Shown here one piece after another: positions 1 to 10,213 of a stretch of DNA of 27,634 nucleotides. Each line of letters starts with the position of its first letter. Within the stretch, counting starts at the first letter, position 1. Where the stretch lies: contig FWCC01000539.1 in the NCBI GenBank assembly GCA_900169235.1, positions 1-27,634 of the forward strand, read 5' to 3'. The notes beneath the pieces are model-generated. The model had not been told where the DNA came from, searched no databases, and saw nothing but the letters and a program-made list of their open reading frames with translations. The position numbers were made by a program, and so were the translations under genes. Origin of the DNA: Zarea fungicola. Taxonomy: Eukaryota; Ascomycota; Sordariomycetes; Hypocreales; Cordycipitaceae.

Positions 1-360
1 CGTTTGTTCGCCCCAACACAATAGTGGACTTATAGTGAATTATAGTGGGCAGATCTTTTTTAAAAATCACACATCAAACATTAGAATTTCCTATCTTAAT
101 AAAAGAATTATATATTAAAAAAGTAAAGTAATGAAAGGCTAGATATTTCTATTTTCCACTATTATATAAAATATTATAAGTTCTAATATAATATATAATT
201 TTAGAGGCTTTTTTAAAATAGGTGAGTTTTGGTGTAGGTTAGCGTAGTGTTCAAAGACTTTTTGTTGTATGGTTTATCTCTTTGTTTCAAGACACCAGCC
301 AATAGAAAAGTCACCACACATAATAGAGAGAATATAGTAGTAGTAGAAAATAACTATTCT
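1..360. other. AT-rich gene-free stretch
   Basis: This stretch is strongly AT-rich, with stop codons in all frames, and contains no recognisable coding sequence. The composition resembles sequence mutated by repeat-induced point mutation (RIP), but no second copy is available in the window to prove it. Confidence 0.5.
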
Positions 361-1793
361 CCGTCAGATTCGAAGCCTACTTCTAAAACCGGCACCAGAG
401 TCAACGAATGAAGATGTTTAGAATCTTTCCGATGGTGAGAATGCAGCGCTCTTCGACGAATTCAACTCCTTCAATTTGGGTAAGCCCTCTAATTGTAGGA
501 AACTTAAAAGGAGTTTTGGCCAATTAAGCGATTGGCGAAGCATATCAGTGAAAAGAAGATTTTAAAGAAGTCTATCTGCTAGGCACAAAGATCAAGAAAA
601 TGAAATAGCCAGCCATTGTCGTTCAAACTGAAAAGCCTTCTAACCAATCTAATGCCATGGAAAAGACTCGAGAGGAACGTAAGGCAAAAAACTCGAGATG
701 ATTATTATATTTTGTCAGACGGAGTTTTATCTGTTCAAATGGTGCGTACTACAGAAATACGACTACAAAAATAGTGCTGTGGCAGAGAGCTGTTGAGCTG
801 GCCATGTATTAATTCTGATCTGAAGTATGCCACTGCCGTGGAATCTTCATCTGAACTATGAAGATGCTAAAATAGGATGGCTCTATGTGTGCCGCAGCAT
901 GAATTCTATGAGCAGCAAAATGAGAGGTTCTTCGTTTCACAGCCTTTAACGACTTCTTACAAACACGCTGTGTAAATAAAGTAAAGTTAAAGCATAGGCC
1001 CTGCTATTCGGCTATTGTAATTGTACTTCATTCCTGAGTAGCAATTTCGTTTACGAGCGAGACTTTTAGAACATTTTTTATCCAGATCCAGTCTTCCCGA
1101 TAAAGCAAACCCGACTAACTTCAAGTCGGAGGTCTATCAAACCCAAGGTCCCTGAGCTAAGGCCGACAAGACTTTATCGCGGCCTAGTTTTGGCCTCCGC
1201 CGCAAGCTGTACAAGAATCATCGGTCCCCGTCAAGAAGAGAGGGATGATCCCAACTAGCGAGGAAGCTGGCTCTTCCTGACACTGCGCTTGGCAATGGCT
1301 GGTAGTACCAGATTGCCTTTCCCCCGCCTTTCCTTTTGGTCGAACTGACAATGCCCTGGGCGAGCAATTGGAGACCAGCCGCAACGGCCAGCGCGTCCGT
1401 TGCTGGCAGGTAAGCGGGAATAGTGCAAAGCGTCATGCGCATTATTAGCCCGCTTGTTAGTCCACTGTCCGCTTGTGGAGATGGTAGATTCCACTCCTTT
1501 GGCACCAATCGCCACTTCATATCCCAGTTTGTGTAACGATAGTTGCTTTCAGTGAACACCAGACATTCCATCTCACAGTTACGGGGCTACCTCGCAGTAT
1601 CTTGATCCTCATCGGGTTAGAGTGGAACAAGACGGTAACATACCTGGCAGGATATACAATTGGCCATTCCCCTCGTTATCCTGTACGTTATATTTTTATA
1701 CCACCCGTGGCCCTCCATCGCCATCTCTCCAGTAGCTCGTGCAAAAACCGAGTTACATCTATCTTCCCAATATCGACTTCATCAAACACTCCT
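361..1793. other. Intergenic region, no supported gene; possible decayed coding remnants
   Basis: Around 360-900 there are short open stretches interrupted by stops, with coding-like composition in places, suggesting a decayed gene or transposon. A 117-codon ATG-initiated frame lies on the minus strand at 1218-1571. It matches no family I recognise and overlaps other open frames, so it is not called as a gene. The last 200 bases should contain the promoter of the glutathione reductase gene. Confidence 0.4.
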
Positions 1794-3259
1794 ATGCCGA
1801 TGGCTCTCATTTCCAAGGAGATTGATTATCTCGTTCTTGGTAGTGGAAGTGGCGGTTTGGGCTTGGGCGCATGGCCAGCTCCAAATACGGTGTTAAGGCT
1901 ATGATTGTCGAGTCCAAGCGCTTGGGGGGAACCTGTGTGAATGTTGGGTAAGTGATTTCTCGAGCATTGCGCCTAGTACTGACACATTGAATAGCTGCGT
2001 ACCAAAGAAAGTCACGTTCAATGCTGCTACCCTCGCGGAAGCGATCCGTGACTCCAAGTCGTACAGTTTCTCTGTCCAAGAGACTGCTCCATTTGACTGG
2101 GCCACCTTGAAGAAAAAAACGTGACGCATACATCAAGCGATTGAACGGCATGTACGAAGGAAGTTTAAACAACGACAAGGTTGAATATTTACGCGGATGG
2201 GGCCGTTTTGTCTCTAAGAACCAGGGTGAGGTCACGCAAGATGACGGTACGACGGTGCTTGTCAACGCCAAGAAGATTCTTGTTGCTGTTGGTGGCCAAC
2301 CTACCGCTCCGCCCTCTATTCCTGGCGCTGAGCTTGGTATCAACTCGGATGGCTTCTTCGACCTTGACAAGCAGCCTAAGAAGGTCGCTATTATCGGAGC
2401 TGGCTACGTCGCCGTTGAATTTGCCGGCATTTTCAACGCCTTTGGAACGGAGACGCACCAATTCATCCGCCACAGCACGTTTCTCCGCGGTTTTGATCCC
2501 ATGATCCAACAAACACTCACCCACGAATATGACCGCAACGGTGTCAACCTGCACAAACAAAGCCAAGTTATAAAGGTAGCGAAAGGCTCCAATGGTAGAC
2601 TGTCGGTGACATACAAGAATGGTGAAGGCAAGGAAGCAACCCTGACAGGTGTTGACCATCTGATCTGGGCCATTGGCCGTATCCCATTGACCAAGGACAT
2701 TGGTCTTGAAGACGTTGGTGTCACGCTGGATGAAAACGGTTTCATCGTCACAGACCAGTACCAAAACACAAGCGTCGACAACATCTACGCTCTAGGCGAC
2801 GTTGTTAACAGGGGAGCCGCATTGACACCTGTTGCCATTGCCGCCGGCCGACGCCTATCGCATCGTCTCTTTGGGCCGTCGAAATTCTCCAATCTAAAGC
2901 TTAGCTACGAGAACATCCCCTCCGTCGTCTTTGCCCACCCTGAAGTTGGTAGCATAGGCCTAACGGAACCACAAGCCATCGAGAAGTATGGCAAGGACAA
3001 CCTAAAGATTTATCAGGTAAACTTCACAGCTATGTACTATGCCATGATGGATGCTGGGGGGCAAGGCCCGAGTAATTACAAGCTCATTACAACCGGTCCG
3101 GAGGAGAAGGTGGTTGGCTTGCACATAATGGGTGTCGGGAGTAGTGAGATACTGCAAGGGTTCGGCGTGGCGATCAAGATGGGTGCTACAAAAGCCGATT
3201 TTGACAGCTGCGTGGCCATTCACCCTACCAATGCCGAGGAGCTAGTCACTTTGAAATAA
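1794..3259 (+). pseudogene. Glutathione reductase, disrupted by two 1-nt frameshifts
   Basis: Homologue of NADPH-dependent glutathione reductase (GLR1 family), which reduces GSSG to GSH using FAD in cytosol and mitochondria. Exon 1 is 1794-1947, the intron 1948-1994 (GTAAGT donor, TACTGAC branch, TAG), exon 2 1995-3259. The redox disulfide motif C-V-N-V-G-C-V-P-K-K spans the intron. The NADPH fold G-A-G-Y-V-A-V-E, the arginines of R-H-S-T-F-L-R, the FAD-binding Y-A-L-G-D and the C-terminal H-P-T-N-A-E-E are all present. About 472 residues are expected, the normal size, so both ends look complete. Two breaks are visible: a missing base near 1868-1869, just after the FAD glycine motif, which leads to a stop at 1902-1904; and an extra A in the A7 run at 2113-2119, giving TGA at 2122-2124. 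Neither can be removed by an obvious intron. It is either a recent pseudogene or an assembly error. The first in-frame ATG is 1794, with a second at 1800. Confidence 0.9.
1948..1994 (+). other. Intron of glutathione reductase gene
   Basis: A 47-nt spliceosomal intron with GTAAGT donor, TACTGAC branch point and TAG acceptor. It splits the glycine codon inside the redox-active CVNVGC motif. Confidence 0.88.
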
Positions 3260-3748
3260 ATGTGGTAAGATTCGTGAGTACAATAATTGGAGCCTGAGAT
3301 GAGCCAAAACTGGTAGTAACCTATAGAATAAATACTCACCTGGGCTATACAGTAATAAACCTTTGCGTATACGTACCGACCGGTGTACTAGGTCCGCAGA
3401 GTCAAACTGGCAGGACGGACTAGCTTTTCGGACCCGTCAGGGCAGCGGCAGATGGGAATCTGCCACAATTGCAGAACAGAAAAGGTAGAGATTCTGACTG
3501 GCAAAGGCTAAATTCACGTGCAACTATTGCCAGTTGCTGGGCTTCAAAACGGCATTGATTGCATCATTTCCGCATCACCATGTTCTATCATCAAGTGGGG
3601 TTGGGGGCTCAGACTGACATCATATTTTGCTTAGAGTGCTTCAGCGAGTCCCAGAAATGGCACTAGCCTATTCCCAATAAAGAAGAATAAAATTGGCAAC
3701 GAACAATCTTGGACCTGAAAATGCCCAAAACAATCTCTTGACTTAAAA
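3260..3748. other. Intergenic spacer
   Basis: Holds the 3' flank of the glutathione reductase gene and the presumed promoter of the gene starting at 3749. No other gene was seen. Confidence 0.5.
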
Positions 3749-4890
3749 ATGTCTCCAGTACAGACAAGAGCTGGCGCATCATCAGGTCGAGCTGTTAAAG
3801 CTGCGCCAAAACGCAGCTTATTTGACTCCCCAGAAGAAAGACCACGAAAAGCGTTCAAAGCCAACAAAAAGAAAGAAAAGCAAGCTACGGAAGGCCACTT
3901 TTATTCAAAAATTACATCGACCAATAATTCGAAAAAGGCTACACCCCGGCGTAGAAGCCTGGAAAACTCCACGCCAATGGTAGTCGAAACGGGCATCCTC
4001 AACTACTTCATCCGAGGCCGGGTTGAAATAGGTGATCCAAAGAACTTGGATGAGATTGCTCGGGGCTACTTAATTATGCGCCCAGTGCCAACTGACACAG
4101 ATCTCACCAAGCGCCCATTACCCGATGGCCTGACAGCACGATTGGTCGCATTACCCAAAAAGCAGCTTCCGCAGTCTACCCGAGATCGTTTCATGGCCTT
4201 TGTCGATGAAACGAACATGTCCTACGCACAGCTTGCCGAGGGCTTCCTTACATCACGCGAGTATGCGACCAAGACGGCCGGGACCCGCCATATCCCCAGC
4301 CCAACGCCTGTCGGAGAGGGCGTGTACGCTATTATACAGTCAGAAAGCGAGACACACTTGGCGTACATCTCCACGCTCCCCGAGGATAAAAGCAAATTTC
4401 AGCGTGAGCTCGGATTTCACGATCGGGGTAGTTTCATAATTAGTAGCAAGAACCCCAAGTTTGGCGGACCGGCGTACGCCCGGCTGCCAACTCCGCCAGA
4501 TTATCCTCAAAAGTAAGTATCCATTCTTTCAAAAAAACAAAAAACAAAGATAAAACCCTAGGTTTAAGAAAGAAGGGTTCACTAGGTCATTAACATAAAT
4601 ACAGAATTTTAGACGGCTTCGGTTCATATTGCTGGATACCCACGAGACCGGAGCATTTAAACTACAAGAATACGCAGCTTCTACTCATCGGTCACGGTGA
4701 GATTGATCATTTGATCGCAGGGGAGGAGCAAGATCAAGACAAAGTAGAGCAAAAGCTGGAAGAGTTGGAGGAAGATGATTTTAACGGGATGCACAATCTA
4801 GCCGAAGATGAGTCGGAGGCTATTTTTGCAGACTTGCATGCGAAATCCAAATGGTTTCACGACTTTCCAGACGTATCTGAAACAGCCTAA
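3749..4890 (+). CDS. Conserved fungal protein, family often labelled 'BTB domain transcription factor'
   Basis: Two exons, 3749-4512 and 4605-4890, encode 349 residues. The 92-nt intron has a GTAAGT donor and ACAG acceptor, and the chosen acceptor keeps an open frame ending in TAA at 4888-4890. The N-terminus (about residues 1-75) is basic and disordered, beginning M-S-P-V-Q-T-R-A-G, and could carry nuclear localisation signals. The middle holds conserved blocks: G-I-L-N-Y-F-I-R-G-R near 88, the R-E-Y-A-T-K-T-A-G-T-R-H block near 170, and a G-V-Y-A-I-I plus T-H-L-A-Y-I pair after it. Exon 2 encodes P-E-H-L-N-Y-K-N-T-Q-L-L-L-I, then an acidic tail. From memory this architecture matches Sordariomycete proteins annotated as BTB transcription factors, although no BTB/POZ fold is evident here, so that name should be used with care. 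The molecular role is unknown. Confidence 0.8.
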
Positions 4891-6040
4891 GGATTACAGT
4901 TTATTTGCTAGCAAGTACTCTTGCCTGGTATTGCGTTTAAAGCTGCCTCGGCAGCGATGGGATGGGCGGGTGTCCTGGCCAAATCACGCTTTTTTTCTCT
5001 GATAGCATAGTGAACAGATTGTCCATCGCAATAACTTAATCGTTTCTGCCAGGAGAAAACTACATATGGACGGTCTTGTGCTCTTCTAAAGCATCAGCTG
5101 GCTAACTTTATTGTTATTTGCTCCGGAACACTGTGACATCAGATTGCCTTCATTTTGCATTCATGCCTGTACTTTGCTGTCTAGAAAATGGGTGATGAGA
5201 CATAACTACGGCAGTTTTGATCTGCAGCAAGAAATGCAAGAGAAGCAATTTTTGAAACGAACAACGGTAACCACCAATGGACGGCGTTTTGCTATAAAAA
5301 ACTTGACACGCTGAGCAGGTGGCTAGACCGTCAACGGCTAGCTTCTAATAATTCATCCTCAAATAATGCTGGAGAACGAGTGATGGACCCCAGCTACGTT
5401 GCGACTCGGTGACTGATGAGTAGCTCAAAAGTTAACTAGTTAATACTGAAGACATTGAAGCAAGCGGGCCTTATTAGTGCGCCACTGATGCTCAGTAATG
5501 TGTGCCAGCAGTGAAGAAGCCTGGGCCATTGCTCCAGATAAGTATTTGCGGTAATGCCTATTTGTTGGAATAAAAGTTGCTGCCAGTGACTAAATATCTT
5601 GTGGTGCGGGAGTTAATATAATTGTAGACCCAAATCCTTGAGCCCTCGGTGCGGGCTACTTTCGAATTAGCAATTAACGGAGTGCATCTGCCGGTGTTGC
5701 GAGTCAGCGCATCTGAGGACGTCATAGCTGCACAACTGGCTCTATACCCTTGCCTTGTAACTAGGCAATATACATGCGGTGGGCGGACCAAAGTTTGCGC
5801 CTCGTACGCTGGCTACCACAGAAGTGCATACATATCAGGTAGCGTCTTCAGGTATTTTTTTTGGGCTCAAGAGATATACTTGTTATTCATGTCTACCGCC
5901 GCTCAGCCTTGGAGTCGACGATCGATTTGAAAACCGGAATTGAGCAAATACTGAACGGCGGCCTTGCCAAAGAAATACCTGTGCTCACTACTGCTTCGTT
6001 TTCTCAACTGGAATCAAAGTCTGGGGCCAGGTCGCGAAAT
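4891..6040. other. Intergenic region upstream of the bZIP gene
   Basis: No gene is supported in the first 950 bases. From 5861 the bZIP reading frame is already open, but without an ATG before 6041. An ATG at 5889 in another frame begins a short run that could be a first exon joined by an unidentified intron. Confidence 0.4.
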
Positions 6041-6617
6041 ATGACCAGATCAAAAATGCATACAATAGCTGGTGAGACGAGGCGCACATGGAATCTCGAG
6101 CGTAACCGCAGTGCGGTGAGAAAATATCGCCAGCGCACGAACATGAGGCAGGTCACCTTGGAGAGCAAGACGAATGAACTTGAGAGCCGCCGCAAGGAGC
6201 TGCGCAGCGCAACCAAGGAATTGATTGAAGAGGTTGCTCAGCTAAAGAATGCTGTTATGACGCATGCCTTTTGCAACGACGCCAATATTGATAATTGGAT
6301 CCAGAACCAGGCAGACAGTTTGACCAGGAGCAGAGCGCGTGCCACGGCCAGCGAGTTTCCGCAGCAGACGTCACAGATGTGGTCTTTGCCTAGTGCGGCA
6401 TCGATAGCAGACATAGCCATGATTGGTACGGTTCTGTAACACTGTCAACGGCCAAACAGAAGCCTGAATTACTAACAATTTCTTCGCAGACTTAAACCCT
6501 GCAGCTGAAGCCGAATCAACGATTGATGCGAGCACAAGTTTTGGCCAGTTACAGGCAGCCGACCGTACCGGCGCGTCTCTGTTGACAATGGCTTTGGTTG
6601 GAACACTTTCCGCGTAA
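6041..6617 (+). CDS. bZIP transcription factor, CREB/ATF type, with divergent basic region
   Basis: Exons 6041-6425 and 6490-6617 are joined over a 64-nt intron (GTACGG donor, TTACTAAC branch, GCAG acceptor), giving about 170 residues from the first in-frame ATG. The basic region R-N-R-S-A-V-R-K-Y-R-Q-R lies at 21-32 and fits N-x7-R (N22, R30). Five heptad leucines follow at exact spacing: L40, L47, L54, L61 and L68. The segment after the zipper, with H75 and C78 before a tryptophan, resembles the H-x2-C tail of fungal ATF/CREB proteins. Such proteins bind CRE-like TGACGT DNA as dimers in the nucleus and control stress and spore genes. Two DNA-facing positions are unusual: the second alanine of the usual N-x-x-A-A is valine, and the cysteine or serine before R30 is tyrosine. 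The frame is open upstream to 5861 without an ATG, so a 5' exon may be missing. Exon 2 adds a 42-residue tail. Confidence 0.85.
6426..6489 (+). other. Intron of bZIP gene
   Basis: A 64-nt intron with a TTACTAAC branch point about 15 nt before the GCAG acceptor. Without splicing, the frame stops at 6437-6439. Confidence 0.85.
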
Positions 6618-7145
6618 CATGGGCAGCGCTGCCATTTCTTTAAATAAAATTTTACCTGTTCAGTTCAAACTTGCTTGTTGGAGTAGTAAAGGGGCGGATT
6701 AGTCCAGACAGCAACTATACCTTCTAATGCACGCGTATTCTCGACTCCATACAGGTCAGCACAGGTTGTTCATGACACAAGGCGATTGTATACCACTAAG
6801 GCGGCTTACAAGCGAGGAAAGCGAGGTTGCTTGTATACATACGAAATTCGTAAACCCATAAGCAGCCAGCGTACTATTTGATTCCTGTTCTCTTTCTTTC
6901 TTGGCAACACGGTCCCTCATGCGGTGCTTGTAATCACGAACCTACTGGCTAGCTGCTACGTAGCTGGCCAATAGTAGAGGCACTGCCACTAGCTACCAGG
7001 CTTCAAAAACATTTTAATTAAATGAAAGAGTATAATACTTCTATATATATATATATATATATTTATATTTCTTCTCAACAACTATTTTATTGTACTCTAA
7101 AAGGCAAAGTTGAAACATCAACTGCGTGATTTTGCCCAGGTAACC
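6618..7145. other. Convergent intergenic region with palindrome and microsatellite
   Basis: This lies between the 3' ends of the bZIP and alcohol dehydrogenase genes, so it should contain both transcript ends. It contains an imperfect palindrome at 6942-6976 and an AT dinucleotide tract near 7042-7062. No gene was seen. Confidence 0.55.
7042..7062. repeat. AT dinucleotide microsatellite
   Basis: About ten uninterrupted TA units lie roughly 85 bases beyond the stop codon of the alcohol dehydrogenase gene. Confidence 0.9.
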
Positions 7146-8228
7146 TCACGCTGCTGGAAATGCCTTGTCGAATTCTGCAAAAGTGCAACGATAACGAAAC
7201 TTATTTGCCTTTTGTAGCTCAAAAGCCTCGCCGCATGACTTCTCAGAAATGGGCATAACCTCAACCCATGGTCTAATGTTCTTCTCAGCAGCGAGTTTTA
7301 GAAGTGCTTCCATCTCCTGGTGGTTTCCAAGATGGCTTCCGGTTAGCTTTGGAGCACCGCCGGCGAATAATCCAGCCGACATCTGTGGGAGCGGGCCGTC
7401 TGGGATGCCAACCATGTGAAACTCTCCCGTCGGCTTCACAATGGAAAGGTACGTAGGCATGTCAAATTTGTCTGCAACATCCGTACAGTTCAAAACAAAA
7501 TCAAAGCTGGCCTTCCAAGGCTCATTCCAGCCCTTCTCGGTGGTAAGAATGGTGTCCTTTGCGCCAAGCTTCTTACAGTCCTCGGCCTTGTCTCGTGAGT
7601 GCGTAAGAGCATACGTCTCCGCGCCCAAGGCAGCCGACCACTGCAGGCCTAGATGTCCTAAGCCGCCAATGCCAATCACACCAACTCGCTTGCCTGGTCC
7701 GACCCCTGCACGTACAAGCGGGGAGTATGTCGTGATGCCTGCGCAAAGCAGTGGCGCTGCGCTATTTGTCTCCAGCTTGCCGGGGATCTTGAAGACAAAG
7801 TAATCATGAGCCCGTATGTGCGACGCAAAACCTCCATGCGCCCAGCTGCCATCCTCGTATTGGGCGTTGTAGGTATCAACCATTCTGGGACAGTAGTTCT
7901 CATTCTTATCCTTGCAAAGGTGGCATTCCAGGCATGACCACACTTGCGCGCCTACGCCAACACGGTCACCAACTTTGATGCGCTTCACATGCTTGCCGAC
8001 ATTGACTGCTTTGCCGACAATCTCGTGGCCAACGCATAGTGGCCCTTCGTACTGTCCCCAGCCACCTGTAACAGTGTGAAGATCGGAGCTGCAGAGGCTG
8101 CAGGCATCGATTTGGACGTCGACGTCATGATCCTGGAAAGGCTTCGGTTTCAATTCAGCCTTGTGAAATTTATTCCATGATTTTGGTCCGTCAACACAGA
8201 ATCCAGTGAAAGTGTCAGGATATCCCAT
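7146..8228 (-). CDS. NADP-dependent zinc alcohol dehydrogenase (ADH6/ADH7-like, cinnamyl-alcohol type)
   Basis: A single-exon gene of 360 residues, the usual length of the ADH6/7 and cinnamyl alcohol dehydrogenase branch of medium-chain dehydrogenases. These cytosolic enzymes reduce many aldehydes to alcohols with NADPH and help detoxify aldehydes. The catalytic zinc ligands are visible as C46, H68-E69 (G-H-E) and C162. The structural zinc cysteines are C99, C102, C105 and C113. The Rossmann glycine motif G-I-G-G-L-G-H-L-G is at 186-194. S211-R212 after the second strand fits NADP preference in this family. The ATG at 8228 starts the conserved G-Y-P-D-T-F-x-G-F sequence, so the start is secure. 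A TATA-like element and two TGACGT-type motifs lie upstream. Substrate is unproven. Confidence 0.93.
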   Translation of the reverse strand: MGYPDTFTGFCVDGPKSWNKFHKAELKPKPFQDHDVDVQIDACSLCSSDLHTVTGGWGQYEGPLCVGHEIVGKAVNVGKHVKRIKVGDRVGVGAQVWSCLECHLCKDKNENYCPRMVDTYNAQYEDGSWAHGGFASHIRAHDYFVFKIPGKLETNSAAPLLCAGITTYSPLVRAGVGPGKRVGVIGIGGLGHLGLQWSAALGAETYALTHSRDKAEDCKKLGAKDTILTTEKGWNEPWKASFDFVLNCTDVADKFDMPTYLSIVKPTGEFHMVGIPDGPLPQMSAGLFAGGAPKLTGSHLGNHQEMEALLKLAAEKNIRPWVEVMPISEKSCGEAFELQKANKFRYRCTFAEFDKAFPAA

Positions 8229-8320
8229 TTTGAGCAGTTGTTGTCAGTTGTGGTGGTGCCTAGTAAATACTTTGATAAATTAATGAATTGCTACTCGTTA
8301 CAACTACCGGAAGCACTCAA

Positions 8321-8328
8321 TATATATT
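8321..8328 (-). promoter_or_regulatory. TATA-like element of the alcohol dehydrogenase gene
   Basis: TATATATT on the plus strand reads as AATATATA on the minus strand, about 95 bases before the ATG at 8228, a usual position for a fungal core promoter. Confidence 0.45.
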
Positions 8329-8410
8329 AATTCAGTGCTGTACTGTCTAAACTTTCACGTTTCAAGTCTCGCTTCGTTCCATGTGTCAAGCGGCAATGTA
8401 GATGCAGTAC

Positions 8411-8419
8411 TTACGTCAT
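8411..8419. promoter_or_regulatory. CRE/ATF-like site (TTACGTCAT)
   Basis: ATGACGTAA on the minus strand is a full match to the ATF/CREB-class 8-mer TGACGTAA, about 185 bases upstream of the alcohol dehydrogenase ATG. Binding is inferred. Confidence 0.4.
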
Positions 8420-8499
8420 GATCACCTTGTACGTGACTGCTTCGGAAATTGTCGCATTTAATTAGATCCTCTTAGCGTCTAGAGATAATGATTAAATAC

Positions 8500-8507
8500 G
8501 ACGTCAT
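8500..8507. promoter_or_regulatory. CRE-like site (GACGTCAT)
   Basis: Contains the palindromic GACGTC core of the cAMP response element, about 275 bases upstream of the alcohol dehydrogenase ATG. It is the second such motif in this promoter. Confidence 0.35.
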
Positions 8508-9138
8508 TACCATCACGTTCTAAATTTAACTCCTTGTAGCCACTCAACACACGGAAAGTTGTCTCCTGGTCAAGCCATCAGCGAATGACCGACCTCCACC
8601 CAGCTTACTGTGAGGTTGTCAGGCATTTAATGATATCGGGTTCCTAGATCTTATGAAAATATGATTTAATAAATAGTGTATATATTATCTCTCTGTATAT
8701 CTTGCACCAACTTTAAGGCATTGAGCTTTCCCATAGCATTTAGTCTTCACTCGCGGGGCTATTATTCTCTGTCAGGACGAAGGCCGACCACTGCCCAAAC
8801 AAGTTACAATAGTATTCTACCATTTGCTTATCAAAGACTGAAGCCTTTGTGAACTGTATTAGAAATCAAATGCTACGCTCGTATTGATACTCCTGAAGTA
8901 TGAGTTGCTCTAGCCATACAAGTGTACTCAGATGTGAATCAAGGAGCTTCGGCGTAATTCTGCGAAACGTTGCAAAGTGAAGCTAGATGAAAAAAACAAT
9001 ACATCTCATGTGGAATAAAAGCTACAATTGCTTTGTTTGTTTACAATATGCTAGAATTATTTTGCAATTCGGTCTATCCATATGGGTGCGACTTGAAGTT
9101 GAACTAGGGAGAACCAAGGCAGATATTAGATAGCCCAA

Positions 9139-10213
9139 TCAACCATTCACGACAACTCCGCCATTGCAGTGAATCGTCTGACCACTAATACAGGAGCTGT
9201 CCATAGATGCAAGGAAAACCACGCAGGCTGCTATTTCGGAAGGCTGCGCGGGTCGCCCCATAGGGCTAGAGAAATCCTTCTGGGCCTTGTCATTCATAGT
9301 GGCAGGAATTAAAGGTGTCCAAACTACAGTGAGAATCTTAGTCTTTTATCTGCAATGGAAGATATTAGCAGCTTCACTTACCAGGCCCTGGCGCGACCGC
9401 ATTCACTCGGATGCTTCTCTCAAGACATTGATTGCTGAGGCCGCGTGTGAATGAAACAATGGCACCCTTTGTCGACGTGTAATCAAGAAGATCCGGTCGG
9501 CCTATGTAAGCGTTGATTGATGCATTATTGATAATGGTGGCTCCCGCCTCCATATGTTCCAAGCAATACTTGGCCATGTAGAAACAGGAATGCATGTTGA
9601 TATTGAAGGTGTGCTCCCACTGATCTTCGGACAGATCTGCAATCTTTTCCACCATCATCTGGTCTATTGAGGATGAGTCTTGAGCAAAAAGAGCACACGG
9701 ATAGTGAAGCAGAAGATGACTCGGTTAGACTTACAAGCCGCATTGTTAAACAGAATATCAATGCCACCCATTTTTGCCAAAGCAAACTCCACAACCCTCC
9801 TGCAGTTCTCTTTTTTCACAAGGTCCAATGCAACTAGATGGCAGATTCCACCAAGCTCTTCAACTTGGCTTTTGGTGTTCTGGGCATCGGTCTCTTCCTC
9901 AGGGAGATAGGCGATCGTGGACGTAGCGCCTTCCCTGGCAAAAAGTACCGCTGCTGCAGCACCTATACCACTATCTCCTCCGGTAATAATTGCACGTTTG
10001 CCTTTGAGTTTGTTTGCGGCGTGATATGTTTCTGGACGTCCCCTACCATCGGGCAGTTGGTCCCGCGTGGGCTGGGGCTCCGGCATGTCATGGTCTTTGC
10101 CTGGAAAGTCCTGTTTAGAAATTGGAATATCTTTCTCTACCAGAGACGATGTTAGCCAGTTTAATATGACAGATTTGCCTCTCGTCCATACCATTCTTGA
10201 ACTGGGATGCCAT
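9139..10213 (-). CDS. Short-chain dehydrogenase/reductase, stress-associated oxidoreductase
   Basis: Four exons on the minus strand, 10192-10213, 9735-10136, 9382-9663 and 9139-9323, give 296 residues. The three introns of 55, 71 and 58 nt have GTATGG, GTAAGT and GTAAGT donors and TAG acceptors. The protein is a classical SDR with an N-terminal extension. T-G-G-D-S-G-I-G at 59-66 binds the NAD(P) cofactor, N-N-A-A is at 138-141, catalytic S190 is present, and Y203-x3-K207 forms the active site. The extension carries F-P-G-K-D-x-x-M-P-E-P, as in fungal and bacterial SDRs of the YghA / general stress protein 39 group. It ends with the usual S-G-Q-T-I-H-x-N-G-G segment. The 22-nt first exon is supported because splicing restores a clean N-terminus from the ATG at 10213. 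Substrate unknown; a stress role is inferred from relatives. Confidence 0.9.

Larger units (their letters stand above)
8229..9138. other. Intergenic region upstream of the alcohol dehydrogenase
   Basis: Contains the alcohol dehydrogenase promoter (TATA-like at 8321-8328, TGACGT-type motifs at 8411-8419 and 8500-8507), then about 600 AT-rich bases without a supported gene, running to the 3' end of the SDR gene. Confidence 0.5.

Noticed and set aside
1218..1571. 117-codon ATG frame on the minus strand as a gene
   Set aside because: No recognised domain, overlapping open frames on the same strand, and no clear promoter or intron signals. It could be a remnant, but the evidence is too thin.
4605..4700. 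Alternative acceptor TTTTAG at 4607-4612 for the intron of the gene at 3749
   Set aside because: It gives a frame that stops after about 28 codons, whereas the upstream ACAG acceptor gives a long frame containing the conserved L-L-L-I block.
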